The position numbers were made by a program, and so were the translations under genes. DNA of 64,000 bases from JBBQWR01 sp038210495 (GTDB taxonomy: Bacteria > Planctomycetota > Planctomycetia > Pirellulales > DATAWG01), in assembly GCA_038210495.1 (NCBI GenBank), contig JBBQWR010000028.1, positions 5,607-69,606 of the forward strand, read 5' to 3'. Below, piece after piece: positions 46,840-56,002 of the stretch. A model generated the notes under the pieces. It had not been told where the DNA came from. It did no database searches and saw only the letters and a list, made by a program, of their open reading frames with translations. Position 1 is the stretch's first letter. Every line of letters begins with the position of its first letter.

Positions 46840-48082
46840 CGCTCGGCTTTCGCTCATTCGACTCTCGATCCTTGGCGTCGGCCGCGATCTTCCACAGATG
46901 ATGACTCGATCGAACGTACATCGCACCTCCGGCGACCGCCGGCGAGGCGAGCACCTCTTCGTCAAACTTCCCTTCGCCGATGATCTCCGGCTTGTCACCC
47001 AGCTTGACGACTTGGCCCAGCCCATCGCGGTTGACCAAAACCATCAGCCCGTCGGCAATAACGGGCGAGCCCCAAAAGGCGCCTTTGAGCCGCAATTGGG
47101 CGAGCACCTGACCCGAGCTTGCGTCGCCGCACACGAGCACGCCGGCCCGGTTCACGGTATATATTCGACCGCCATGGACAATCGGGCTCGCCGCTCCGAA
47201 CGTAAGTTTGGGCGAGTTCCACAACGGTTCGACGCGACTTAAATCCGAGTTGACTCGCAACGCTTGAACGCCGGACGCGGGCACATAAACCACCCCTTCG
47301 GCCGCAGTGGCTGATGTAATGTCGTTGCATTTAGCGGCGAACGACCAAAGCTCTTTCCCAGTCAGCGGATCATGAGCCGAAATCTTACCGCTGGATTGCA
47401 GCAACACGGAAGAAGTACCCGGCGCGGCGCCTTGCAGCACGATGGGAGAAGTCCAATTGGCCAGTCGCGGCCGATCGATTTGCCATCGCGATTGCCCCGT
47501 CGCAACTTCAAACCCGGCGGCAAATCCGTCTCCCTGACTTTCTAGTTGCACGATGATGGTTTCGCCCGCGACGACGGGGGACGATGACATGCCGACATCG
47601 TTTCCGGCCGCCGGATGTTCGAGACCGAGCGCCCGGAGCCAAAGCAAATTGCCGTCCAAGTCTAGGCCCACGAGGTCGCCCGACGAAAAGAGAGCGAAAA
47701 CTCGCTTGCCGTCGCTGGCGGGCGTCGGCGCCGCGACGGCCGTCATGGGATGGCACATCGTGCGGCCGGTCCCCCAGAATTGCCGCTCCCATTGCAGTTT
47801 TCCCGACTCCGCCGAATACGACAGCACGTGCAGCCGATCCTGCTTGAACCCGCTCGATTCGGTGATGACGACATGGTCGCCAATGACAATGGGGCTGGAG
47901 AGTCCTTTGCCCGCTACCTCGACCTTCCAGGCGACATGGTCTTTCTCGCCCCATTGGGTTGGCAATTGGGCTATCGCGGCGACACCACCAGAATCCGTGC
48001 CGCGAAAGCGCAGCCAATCGTCGGCGGCGGCCATGCTCGCCAGCAGCAATATCAGCGTTGTGGCCAAACAGATGCGGAGCAT
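46826..48082 (-). CDS. PQQ-like beta-propeller repeat protein
   Basis: A 418-residue exported protein. Signal peptide MLRICLATTLILLLASMAAA, then WLRFRGTDSGGVAAIAQLPT and several WD/PQQ-type blades: HVLSYSAESGKLQWERQF, GLDLDGNLLWLRALGLEH, FEVATGQSRWQIDRPRLANW, ISAHDPLTGKELWSFAAKC. PQQ-type blades often act as scaffolds without bound cofactor. Common in planctomycetes. It overlaps the start of aroA and follows a secreted protein gene by 37 nt. Confidence 0.87.
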   Translation of the reverse strand: MLRICLATTLILLLASMAAADDWLRFRGTDSGGVAAIAQLPTQWGEKDHVAWKVEVAGKGLSSPIVIGDHVVITESSGFKQDRLHVLSYSAESGKLQWERQFWGTGRTMCHPMTAVAAPTPASDGKRVFALFSSGDLVGLDLDGNLLWLRALGLEHPAAGNDVGMSSSPVVAGETIIVQLESQGDGFAAGFEVATGQSRWQIDRPRLANWTSPIVLQGAAPGTSSVLLQSSGKISAHDPLTGKELWSFAAKCNDITSATAAEGVVYVPASGVQALRVNSDLSRVEPLWNSPKLTFGAASPIVHGGRIYTVNRAGVLVCGDASSGQVLAQLRLKGAFWGSPVIADGLMVLVNRDGLGQVVKLGDKPEIIGEGKFDEEVLASPAVAGGAMYVRSSHHLWKIAADAKDRESNERKPSDGNP

Positions 48083-48119
48083 GGGAAACAGTTTTGAACC
48101 ACCGGGAACGGAGTCAGTG

Positions 48120-49322
48120 CTATTTTTGTTTCGGTTCGATGCCCGCTGCGGGCTCGTTCGACAGAATCGCCGTGCCCGTGCGATCGCAGACGCGCAGCTG
48201 AAACTGCCAGCCTTGGGCCCAATCGTCTTTCTGATCGTTTTGACAGACCTTCATCAGGATCGCGTTCCGACCTTTGTTCCAATGGACGTCGACGACGAAC
48301 TGATCCATGCCGCTGAACGAATGATAAACCTCGCTGGTCTGGAGCAGCTTGGCGTTCACCCACAGCCGGAAGGCATTCTCCGTCCCGATTCGCACTTGAA
48401 CGTCGCGATCTTGGTCTGACGAAAATTCGGCGGCAGCATACCCGGCGGCATTCATATGTTTGCCGATTGCTTTGTTCAAATCGATGTGACCGAAGTCGTC
48501 CGTCGAGGTGTATGGCCGCCACTCCAGTTTTTCGGCGCTCGCGGCCCCGTCGATCTTGGCGCCGGCAGCGTCGAACAATGCTGGGTAGTGGGCGGAAAAA
48601 TCGAGTTTCTCCTCAGGTGGATAAACCGCGAGCAGGCCCTTCTTGTCGCGATTGTCGAAGGGGCCGATGACTCGCCACGACATCACGAAACCATAATGCC
48701 GCGGCACATCGACCGTCTCGCCGAATTGCCGGAGCCGCTCGACGCAGCGATCGATTTGATCCTGATCGCGGGCCGACTTAAACGCCCGCTCGTAGAAGTG
48801 GACGGTCGCCGCCGTATCGATTGGTTTGATCGCCGCCAATTCGTCGGCGGTTTTGAGCAGCACGCCCACGGCGTCGCGACGCATTTCGACGCTCGGATCG
48901 TCGAGCATGTTAATGAGAATCCGCTCCGGCGCGGTCTTGTCGGCGGCGGCGATGATTTCATAAGCCAAGCGACGCGCACGCGGGGCGTGTTTCGTATCGA
49001 ACAGGAATCGCTCGAGTTCCTTGGTGGGCAGCGATTGGCCCGCGCCGCGCTGAACGATCGCATCGACCGCGCTACGAATGGAATTGGCCGCCGCGGGACC
49101 GGCGTCGTCAAGCGACGCGAGAATTTTCGGCAACATCGCGACATCCGCTTGGGAGATTCTTCGCCAGGCCTGTTGCGTTTCGCTCGTCGTCGCAGCAGCC
49201 GGCGACAAAGACTTCAACGCCGCCAAGTCTTGGGCGATTTCCGGGTCAGCCGCACGGACCGTCGAGACGGCCAGCGTCAGCACGATCGATAGGAACACGG
49301 TGTTGCAATTTTCAAAATTCAT
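48120..49322 (-). CDS. Secreted protein with carbohydrate-binding-like C-terminus
   Basis: 400 residues from the ATG at 49322. Signal peptide (MNFENCNTVFLSIVLTLAVS, cleavage near VRAADPE). A helical N-terminal half (residues 25-220) includes LDDPSVEMRRDAVGVLLKTA, a HEAT-like unit. The C-terminal half (GFVMSWRVIGPFDNRDKKGL, RIGTENAFRLWVNAKLLQTS, HWNKGRNAILMKVCQNDQKD) is the beta-sandwich seen in planctomycete secreted proteins that resemble sugar-binding modules. Likely envelope protein; substrate unknown. Confidence 0.65.
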   Translation of the reverse strand: MNFENCNTVFLSIVLTLAVSTVRAADPEIAQDLAALKSLSPAAATTSETQQAWRRISQADVAMLPKILASLDDAGPAAANSIRSAVDAIVQRGAGQSLPTKELERFLFDTKHAPRARRLAYEIIAAADKTAPERILINMLDDPSVEMRRDAVGVLLKTADELAAIKPIDTAATVHFYERAFKSARDQDQIDRCVERLRQFGETVDVPRHYGFVMSWRVIGPFDNRDKKGLLAVYPPEEKLDFSAHYPALFDAAGAKIDGAASAEKLEWRPYTSTDDFGHIDLNKAIGKHMNAAGYAAAEFSSDQDRDVQVRIGTENAFRLWVNAKLLQTSEVYHSFSGMDQFVVDVHWNKGRNAILMKVCQNDQKDDWAQGWQFQLRVCDRTGTAILSNEPAAGIEPKQK

Positions 49323-49522
49323 CGGGTAGCAGAAATTCAAGGACAGGCAACGATTGAATCGGTTTTCGCCCATTGTAACTCTGACGCATTGCGCTCACCA
49401 CCGCCCCATCGCCGCAGCATCCTCCTGCGCCGTCCGTTCCCATTTGCGTCCGAACGATTCAATCGCTTTACACGTTCGCTGTTCGATTCGCATAATGCGC
49501 GGGCATCCATCCGAGATCGCGT

Positions 49523-50722
49523 ATGACAGCCACTGAATTGAACTACGACTTCTTCGCGCCGCCGGAAATCCATTTCGGCTGGGGCCGCCGCGCCGAGATT
49601 GGCGCCATCGCGCGTAAATTCGGCCGCCGCGCCTTCGTCATAAGTGGCTCCAGACAACTAAAAGCAAGCGGCCGGCTGGATGAGATCTCCGCCGTTTTGC
49701 AATCGGCGGGCGTCGATTCGATTTCGCTCGCCGAGATTCATCGCGAGCCGCTGGTGGCCGACGTCGACCAAACCACCTTGCAATTGCTCAGCCATTCGCC
49801 ATCCAGCGGTGACATGCTCGTCGCGATCGGCGGGGGATCGGCGATCGATTTGGCGAAGGCCGTCGCAGCGCTGGCGACAAACGCACAGACCGCCAACGGC
49901 TCGGCCACCAGCGTGCGGGATTATCTCGAAGGGGTCGGCCGAGGCCTAAAAATCAACCGGCCGCCCCTGCCCGTGCTCGCCATGCCAACCACCGCGGGCA
50001 CTGGCAGCGAGGCGACGAAAAATGCAGTCATCTCGTCCTTCGATCCGCCGTTCAAAAAGAGCCTCAGATCCGACTTGATGCTACCCCGGGCAGTGCTTGT
50101 CGATCCGGAACTCACCATCTCCATGCCGCCGGCAGTGACGGCTCAAACGGGCATGGACGCAATCACGCAGCTTATCGAAAGCTACATCTCCTGCCGGGCG
50201 AAGCCGATCCCGCGAGCCCTAGCTCTGCAAGGACTCAACCTGGCCCTCCCGGCAATCGCCGTGGCATTCCACCATCCGACAGATCGGGCGGCCAGGGAAG
50301 CGATGGCTCATGCTGCGCTGCTATCGGGCATGTGTCTGGCCAATGCCGGATTGGGAATGGCGCACGGAGTCGCTGCGGCGCTGGGCGTCATTTCTGGTTT
50401 GCCGCACGGCTTGGCTTGCGCGGTCATGCTGCCGCATACGCTTCGCGCGAACCGAAATATCGCTCTGGCGGATTTGGCCGAGCTCGAAAGGGCCGTGACG
50501 AACACGCCCGATAGCGACGACAATCTCGCCGCCGACAGATTCATCGCTCGGGTCGACTGGTTGTGCGGGGAACTGAATATTCCCGATCGACTTTCGCCGT
50601 TGGGCGTCATGCGCGAGCAAATATCCGAGCTCGTCGCCGCGTCTCACGGCAACAGTATGAACGGCAACCCGCGCGTGATCGCCGATGACGAACTGACGGC
50701 ACTGTTGGAGGCGATGCTTTGA
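49523..50722 (+). CDS. Iron-containing alcohol dehydrogenase family protein
   Basis: 399 residues. NAD-binding domain with GGGSAIDLAKAVAA (103-116) and MPTTAGTGSEATKNAV (154-169); the C-terminal helical domain holds the usual metal site. Canonical ligands are Asp and three His. Here the site reads TGMDAITQLIE (D212 kept, Q216 in place of His), GMAHGVAAALG (H281 kept, A285 in place of His), and GLPHGLA (H295 kept). With two ligands replaced, metal dependence is uncertain. I recall a subfamily with the TQLIE form. Its stop overlaps the start of a PfkB-family kinase by 4 nt, hinting at a paired role in sugar or sugar-phosphate metabolism. Confidence 0.87.
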   Translation: MTATELNYDFFAPPEIHFGWGRRAEIGAIARKFGRRAFVISGSRQLKASGRLDEISAVLQSAGVDSISLAEIHREPLVADVDQTTLQLLSHSPSSGDMLVAIGGGSAIDLAKAVAALATNAQTANGSATSVRDYLEGVGRGLKINRPPLPVLAMPTTAGTGSEATKNAVISSFDPPFKKSLRSDLMLPRAVLVDPELTISMPPAVTAQTGMDAITQLIESYISCRAKPIPRALALQGLNLALPAIAVAFHHPTDRAAREAMAHAALLSGMCLANAGLGMAHGVAAALGVISGLPHGLACAVMLPHTLRANRNIALADLAELERAVTNTPDSDDNLAADRFIARVDWLCGELNIPDRLSPLGVMREQISELVAASHGNSMNGNPRVIADDELTALLEAML

Positions 50723-51642
50723 TTTTGATAGTCGGACTAACGCCCGCATGGCAGCGCGTCTACGACTTCGACCAGCTCGAGATGGGAGCAGTCAATCGAG
50801 CCCGCGCGGTCGTGGAATGTTCGTCGGGCAAGGCGCTCAATCTGGCCGTCGCTCTGCGGCTGCTCGACGCTGAATTTCGGGTTCTGTCCTGCGTCGGCGG
50901 TCCCGTGCGATCGATGATCGACCGGGAATTCGACTCGCTCGGCATCGACCGGCGGTGGATCGAGACGGCGGCGCCGACGCGGACCTGCACGACGATCGTC
51001 GATCGCGCCAACCACACGGTCACGGAGTTGGTCGAGAACGCCGGCGACATGAGCGCCGGTGAATTGGCCGAATTTCGCGAGGCCTTTGCCGACGAAATTT
51101 CCAAGGCCGATTTCTTGGTGCTCACCGGCTCGCTGCCGACCGGCGTTCCGCCGACCTTTTATTCGGATCTGCTCAGCCTCGCGGATTGCTCGGCGATTTT
51201 GGACATCCGCGGCAAGGAGTTGGAAACTGCTCTTCCTCGTCGCCCCCTGTTGATAAAGCCAAATCGAGAAGAATTGTCGGCGACAGTCGGTCGGCCACTA
51301 CCGACAGACTTAGACGTCGTCGGCGCTATCGATGAACTTTCAGGCCGCGGCGCGAGTTGGATCGTCGTCACCGACGGCGGCCGCTCGGGTTGGATTCACG
51401 GCCAAGGGCGAACGCATCCCTTTCAGCCGCCAAGACTCGCCGAAATCATCAATCCCATCGGTTGCGGCGACGCCCTGACGGCCGGCATCGCCGCCGCGAT
51501 GCATAAGCGTCAATCGCCACTCGAAGCCCTGCGGCTCGGCCTGGCCGTCGCGGCCGAGAGCGCGACGAATCTGCTGCCAAGTCGATTCGATCCCAAGAAT
51601 ATCACGGTTCGCTTGAATTCGATTGCGCCGCGACTCTTCTAG
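50719..51642 (+). CDS. PfkB-family 1-phosphofructokinase/hexose kinase
   Basis: 307 residues from a TTG start that overlaps the previous stop (TTGA). Residues 36-43 (SGKALNLA) replace the usual GGKGxNVA phosphate loop, and the catalytic base D251 sits in NPIGCGDALTAGIA, where most relatives have GAGD. VLTGSLPTGVPPTFYSDL and IKPNREEL fit the 1-phosphofructokinase/tagatose-6-phosphate kinase branch. It phosphorylates a sugar or sugar phosphate with ATP; the exact substrate cannot be read from the sequence. Coupled to the ADH-like gene. Confidence 0.87.
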   Translation: MILIVGLTPAWQRVYDFDQLEMGAVNRARAVVECSSGKALNLAVALRLLDAEFRVLSCVGGPVRSMIDREFDSLGIDRRWIETAAPTRTCTTIVDRANHTVTELVENAGDMSAGELAEFREAFADEISKADFLVLTGSLPTGVPPTFYSDLLSLADCSAILDIRGKELETALPRRPLLIKPNREELSATVGRPLPTDLDVVGAIDELSGRGASWIVVTDGGRSGWIHGQGRTHPFQPPRLAEIINPIGCGDALTAGIAAAMHKRQSPLEALRLGLAVAAESATNLLPSRFDPKNITVRLNSIAPRLF

Positions 51643-51753
51643 AATTTGTCTCACGGTCCGGCCGTCTGCTAAACTATAAAAGCGAAAGATAGGGAGACCA
51701 TTTGACTGTCTAGCTGTTCGATCACGATTGCCACTTTGTGCTGCCCCGAAGAC

Positions 51754-52167
51754 ATGAGCAAGCCTGCGCTACCCGCGCCAACGCCGATCGCACTGGTCAT
51801 CTGCGAGAGTATCTACGAGGACAAGGGTGGAAAACGGGCCTTGATCGGTCTATTCAATCAGATTATCGCTCAGCGGTTTCCCATCTCGCATGGCGGAATG
51901 TTCGTGTTTGTTTCAATCACGTCGCTTCGCCCGAAAACGATCTGCAAACTCGACATCGTCAACGCGGAGACTGACGCGCTCGTTGCCATGATGGAGGGAC
52001 CTTTACAGGACGACAATCCGGTTGTGGTCTGCGACTTGGTCTTTGAAATGCGCAACCTTGTGTTCCCCGAACCCGGAAAGTATTTCGTCCGTTTTTGGGG
52101 AAACGACCAAATTCTGATGCAACGGCCGATCGATGTCCTCGCCGTGGACGCACCCCGTGGCGGTTAA
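51754..52167 (+). CDS. DUF6941 family protein
   Basis: 137 residues from the inner ATG at 51754. The form PTPIALVICESIYEDKGGKR-ALIGLFNQIIAQRFP, then GGMFVFVSITSLRPKTICKL, and a C-terminal FPEPGKYFVRFWGNDQIL, fits the DUF6941 group that I recall from planctomycetes: a small beta-sandwich protein of unknown role. No signal peptide. The gene stands between the kinase and a TAT-exported protein, with 111- and 97-nt gaps. Confidence 0.65.
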   Translation: MSKPALPAPTPIALVICESIYEDKGGKRALIGLFNQIIAQRFPISHGGMFVFVSITSLRPKTICKLDIVNAETDALVAMMEGPLQDDNPVVVCDLVFEMRNLVFPEPGKYFVRFWGNDQILMQRPIDVLAVDAPRGG

Positions 52168-52264
52168 TAGGGAAGAAGGCCCATGGGCGAACGATTGGCG
52201 AAGCGATATGAAAAATCAGTGCCCAAATTTCTCGATCAGAACTCACCCACCAGGAGCTTCAACC

Positions 52265-53176
52265 ATGACTCACTCCCAGACACCGATCAGTCGCCGCGCG
52301 CTGCTCGCCGGCGCCGCTAGTTTGACGGCGGCCTCCAGTGGTGTGATCGCGGCGGGATCGGCGCTCGCGGCGCCCGAACCGGTATCGGACGATTACAAAA
52401 TCGCCAACGGCAAGATCAACCAGTCCATTGCATTCTGGTGCTTCAATCCCATGCCGATGGAAACCCTGGCCGCCGGCGCGGCGCGGATGGGGTTCAAATC
52501 GATCGAGCTCGTGCCTCCCACAGAATGGCCGACGCTGAAAAAGCATGGCCTGATCTGCGCGATGACGCCCGGCCACGGTTTCACGAAGGGTTTCGCCCAC
52601 GTCGAAGAGCATGAAGAATGTCTGGCCGCTCTCCATAAAAGCATCGACGCCACCAGCGACGCCGGCTATCCGAACGTAATTACCTTTTCCGGCATGCGTC
52701 GCGGCCTGCCGGATGACGAAGGGCTTGTGAATGCCGTGACGGGATTAAAGAAGATCGTCGGCTACGCGGAACAAAAGAAGGTCACGATTTGCTTCGAGAT
52801 GCTGAACTCCCGGGTGAATTTCCCGATGAAGGGGCATCCCGACTACATGTGCGACCATATCGAATGGGCAGTCGACCTGTGCCGGCTGGTCGGCAGCCCC
52901 CGGCTGAAAATCCTGTTCGATATCTATCACGTGCAAATCATGCAGGGAGATGTCATCGCGCGGATCAGGCAATTCAGCGAGTACATCGGCCACTATCACA
53001 CAGCGGGCGTCCCGGGCCGCAACGAAATCGGCGACACGCAGGAGATTTCCTACCCCGCCATCATGCGGGCGATCCTCGAGACAGGCTATCAGGGCTACGT
53101 CGGCCAAGAATTCATCCCAACGCAGAAAGACATGCTGGCAGCGCTGGGCCAAGCGGCGAAGCTGTGCGATGTTTAG
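52265..53176 (+). CDS. TIM-barrel protein of the hydroxypyruvate isomerase (Hyi) family, TAT-exported
   Basis: 303 residues. A twin-arginine signal (PISRRALLAGAASLTAAS, R10-R11) leads to a TIM-barrel sugar isomerase/epimerase domain: SIAFWCFNPMPMETLAAGAA, FKSIELVPPTEWPTLKK, YPNVITFSGMRRG, VTICFEMLNSRVNF, LKILFDIYHVQIMQGD, YIGHYHTAGVPGRNE, YVGQEFIPT. Acidic and His residues in these strands form the metal site of the family. It may isomerise hydroxypyruvate or a ketose, but export with TAT suggests a periplasmic role seen for planctomycete paralogues. Start at 52265 chosen by the TAT motif. Confidence 0.85.
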   Translation: MTHSQTPISRRALLAGAASLTAASSGVIAAGSALAAPEPVSDDYKIANGKINQSIAFWCFNPMPMETLAAGAARMGFKSIELVPPTEWPTLKKHGLICAMTPGHGFTKGFAHVEEHEECLAALHKSIDATSDAGYPNVITFSGMRRGLPDDEGLVNAVTGLKKIVGYAEQKKVTICFEMLNSRVNFPMKGHPDYMCDHIEWAVDLCRLVGSPRLKILFDIYHVQIMQGDVIARIRQFSEYIGHYHTAGVPGRNEIGDTQEISYPAIMRAILETGYQGYVGQEFIPTQKDMLAALGQAAKLCDV

Positions 53177-53305
53177 GGCGATTCCGAAACACAAATTTCC
53201 GTCAACCGCCATTGACGCCAGTCTTTTCGGCGTCTAGCCTTCACGCCCCTTATCGGGTTTCCCGGGTTCTCCGGGATGTTGAAGTCCTAGCCGGCGGACG
53301 ATTTC

Positions 53306-54247
53306 ATGGCCAACGTAGGGTGGGCATTGCCCACCGTGCCCCATCGTATTGCGCGGACATGGTGGGCATGGTCCACCCTACTTCTGTTGCCGCTTGCGCT
53401 CACGGGCTGCGAGTGGCTGCGTCTGTCTCCGCACGGCACATCGCCGCTCCAGCCGCTCACGTTGGCCACCGACGGCGCCGAACTGGAAATCACGTTCATC
53501 CGCATTCCGCTCGGTGACGCGGACGTCAACGGCCCGATGTGGAACGAAATCGACGAGCAGATCATACCGGCCGAGCTCCGGGCTGAGCTCGCAGCCAACG
53601 GTCTCCGCGCGGGCATCATCGGCAGCGACAAGCCACCGGCGCTCGAGAAGAAACTGGCTCAGGCCGACACGCCCGCGACGCCAGCCGCCGCCGCCGCCAA
53701 GATAAACACCGAGCCGGCGGTCCGCCACTGGAGCATGCAAATCCGCCGCGGCCAGCCCGGCAATATCATCGCCTCAAGCGTTTACGATCAGCTCTCGCTG
53801 CTGACCAACGACGACGGCCAAGTCCGCGGCCAGACATATCCCAAGGCGCAGGGCGAGTTCGTTGTGGGCGTCGATCCACAGCCCGACAGTTGCGTGAAGC
53901 TGAATCTCCAGCCGCAGTTTCTCTATGGCGAGCCGCGGCAGCAATGGGTCGGTGAAGACGGCATGTTCCATTTGCAATCCGGCAAGCCCAAGAAGACTTA
54001 CAGCAAGCTGAAACTCGAAGTCACGCTGCGGCCGGATCAAACGCTGATCATCGCCAGCCTGCCGCAGCGCCCCGGTAGCGTCGGCCACTATCTGCTGACA
54101 GAACCGAAGGCCGAGGGGATCGATCAAAAGCTGATGCTGATTCGACTGGGCGATACGAAGTTCAACGATCTGCTCGTGAACGTCAGCGATTCCGACACCA
54201 AGGACGCCGGTCAGACGGTCGCTCCGATAGAGCCGCGCACGAAGTAA
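53306..54247 (+). CDS. Lipoprotein, hypothetical, with repeat-derived N-terminus
   Basis: 313 residues. The lipobox LTGC (Cys35) sits after the hydrophobic stretch STLLLLPLALTG. Residues 1-24 (MANVGWALPTVPHRIARTWW and on) are encoded by a GTAGG-type REP pair (53315-53381) that has become the n-region of the signal. The mature part has a Pro/Ala linker, then blocks such as ITFIRIPLGDADVNGPMWNE, DQLSLLTNDDGQVRGQ, VKLNLQPQFLYGEPRQQWVG. No recognised domain. It lies upstream of fba by ~200 nt. Probably an outer-membrane or periplasmic protein. Confidence 0.7.
   Translation: MANVGWALPTVPHRIARTWWAWSTLLLLPLALTGCEWLRLSPHGTSPLQPLTLATDGAELEITFIRIPLGDADVNGPMWNEIDEQIIPAELRAELAANGLRAGIIGSDKPPALEKKLAQADTPATPAAAAAKINTEPAVRHWSMQIRRGQPGNIIASSVYDQLSLLTNDDGQVRGQTYPKAQGEFVVGVDPQPDSCVKLNLQPQFLYGEPRQQWVGEDGMFHLQSGKPKKTYSKLKLEVTLRPDQTLIIASLPQRPGSVGHYLLTEPKAEGIDQKLMLIRLGDTKFNDLLVNVSDSDTKDAGQTVAPIEPRTK
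53315..53381. repeat. GTAGG-type REP pair (GGGTGGGCA subtype)
   Basis: The left arm GTAGGGTGGGCATTGCCCAC and right arm GGTGGGCATGGTCCACCCTA then C are inverted copies, ~25 nt apart. It is within the 5' end of the lipoprotein gene at 53306 and is translated in frame. Confidence 0.8.
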
Positions 54248-54455
54248 GCGCCGTGCGACGTGCAATTCGCGACCACCTCCGCTTACCGCGTGCGCGGCTC
54301 TAGTTTCCATCGCGGCGACCCACTTTAGCCCGGGCCCCGTTTCTCGTAGAATATCGGCCTAACTTGCGGCCGTGTCGCCGCCTGACCAACCGAACGTCCG
54401 GGCGGGGCGCCTCGGCGCCTGCGATCCCATTTTGCCCTTAGAGGAGAAATCCGCC

Positions 54456-55502
54456 ATGCCACTGGTTCCGATGCGTCTACTGCTGGATCACGCCGCCGAG
54501 CACGACTACGGGTTGGCCGCGTTCAACGTCAACAACATGGAGCAGATTCAGTCGATCCTCGAGGCGGCCGCGGCGACCGATTCGCCGGTGATCGTGCAGG
54601 CCTCTCGCGGCGCCCGTAGTTATTCGCAAGACAACTACCTTCGGCATCTGATGCTCGCCGCCGCCGAGCTCTACCCGAGAATCCCGATCGCCATGCACCA
54701 GGACCACGGCAATAGCGTCGCCACCTGCAAGAGCGCGATCGAGAACGGCTTCACGAGCGTCATGATGGACGGCTCGCTCAAGGAAGACGGTAAGACACCC
54801 GCCGACTACGACTACAACGTCCGCGTCACCCGTGACGTCGTCGAGTTGGCCCACCGGCAAGGCGTGTCGGTCGAAGGCGAACTCGGCTGCCTGGGCTCGC
54901 TCGAATCGGGCATGGGCGAAAAGGAAGACGGCCACGGCGCCGAGGGAACGCTCTCGCACGATCAACTGTTGACCGATCCAGAGGAAGCCGAGCGGTTTGT
55001 CGGCGAGACCGGAGTCGATGCGCTGGCCGTGGCGATCGGTACCAGCCATGGCGCCTACAAATTCACCCGCAAGCCCGATGGCGAGGTGCTCGCGATGGAC
55101 CGGATCATCGAGATCCATCGCCGGCTGCCAAACTGCCACTTGGTGATGCACGGGTCGTCGTCCGTGCCGCAAGAGTTGCAAGACGTGATCAACAAATTCG
55201 GCGGCAAGATGCCGCAAACTTGGGGCGTGCCGGTCGAAGAGATTCAGCGCGGCATCAAGCACGGAGTGCGAAAGGTGAACGTCGACACCGATTGCCGAAT
55301 GGCGATCACCGGCGCGATCCGCCAGGTATTCGCCGAGCACCCGGAAAAATTCGACCCCCGCGACTTCCTGAAGCCGGCCCGCGAGGCGATGAAGAAGGTC
55401 TGCATGGCCCGGATGCAATCCTTCGGCCAAGCCGGCAACGCGAGCAAGATCAAGTGCATCACGCTGGAGGAAATGGCCGACCGCTACGCCGTGCCAGCGT
55501 AG
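54456..55502 (+). CDS. fba: Class II fructose-bisphosphate aldolase
   Basis: A 348-residue zinc aldolase that interconverts fructose-1,6-bisphosphate with dihydroxyacetone phosphate and glyceraldehyde-3-phosphate. Opening MPLVPMRLLLDHAAEHDYGL, IAMHQDHGNSVATCKSAIEN with the catalytic Asp and zinc His, SVEGELGCLGS, AIGTSHGAYKF, VMHGSSSVPQEL, and RKVNVDTDCRMAITGAIRQV are all present. The Calvin-cycle-type subgroup is likely. AGAGGAG lies before the ATG at 54456; the frame opens earlier but without homology. Followed by a REP element. Confidence 0.95.
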   Translation: MPLVPMRLLLDHAAEHDYGLAAFNVNNMEQIQSILEAAAATDSPVIVQASRGARSYSQDNYLRHLMLAAAELYPRIPIAMHQDHGNSVATCKSAIENGFTSVMMDGSLKEDGKTPADYDYNVRVTRDVVELAHRQGVSVEGELGCLGSLESGMGEKEDGHGAEGTLSHDQLLTDPEEAERFVGETGVDALAVAIGTSHGAYKFTRKPDGEVLAMDRIIEIHRRLPNCHLVMHGSSSVPQELQDVINKFGGKMPQTWGVPVEEIQRGIKHGVRKVNVDTDCRMAITGAIRQVFAEHPEKFDPRDFLKPAREAMKKVCMARMQSFGQAGNASKIKCITLEEMADRYAVPA

Positions 55503-55560
55503 GAGATGGTGTACGGTGGGAACATCCTGGCGCTGCGCGAGAGCGGACCGCGGGCGGCCG

Positions 55561-55690
55561 GAAGCCCCGAAGGGGCGGAACATATCAGCCCAGGGCAGAG
55601 CGACGCGGCGACAGCCGCGAAGCGCCGCCCTGGGTACTGTTCCCGTTTCAGGACAAAGCCCTGCAAGGGCGAAACAAACCGCCACGTCGC
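55561..55690. repeat. REP element of the RAYT-associated type, left copy
   Basis: Contains CCCCGAAGGGGCGGAACATA, CAGCCCAGGGCAGAGCGACG, AGCGCCGCCCTGGGTA and CCCTGCAAGGGCGAAACA, with imperfect internal hairpins. The element at 56003-56135 is an inverted copy, and a truncated REP-associated transposase lies between them. Confidence 0.8.
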
Positions 55691-55734
55691 GGAACTCGCC
55701 CTGCGCTTCGTTCGCGTCTGATTATCATGGACGA

Positions 55735-55992
55735 TCAATCCCATATATATCGCTCGTCGAATTCAATCCCGTGCTTCGCGAAAAGCGCTCGCAATTCATC
55801 CTGGAACGTCATCGTCCGGTGATGCTCTTCTTGGTTTATGATGTATCTCTTTACTTCTTCCACATTGGATTGACTCACCGAAAAACCGGCGTACCCGCCC
55901 TGCCACTCGAACTCTTGGTTGCGAGTGCCCTCGGAGGTCTTCATCCACTTCGAACTCCCCTTTTTCACTTCTTCGACGATTTTAGGTGTCAC
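55735..55992 (-). pseudogene. C-terminal remnant of a REP-associated tyrosine transposase (RAYT)
   Basis: 85 residues. PKIVEEVKKGSSKWMK, EFEWQGGYAGFSVSQSNVEE, VKRYIINQEEHHRTMTFQDE, and ALFAKHGIEFDERYIWD match the C-terminal half of Y1/IS200-like REP-associated transposases, including the helix with Tyr (VKRYI) likely to hold the catalytic tyrosine. The N-terminal ~70 residues with the HUH metal site are missing; upstream sequence is a REP element. Inverted REP copies flank it on both sides. It is inactive but marks a former mobiliser of these REPs. Confidence 0.85.
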
Positions 55993-56002
55993 TCCTAGAG
56001 AC

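Noticed and set aside
51644..51680. Sigma-70 promoter TTGTCT...TATAAA before the DUF6941 gene
   Set aside because: The spacing between hexamers is 23 nt, too long.
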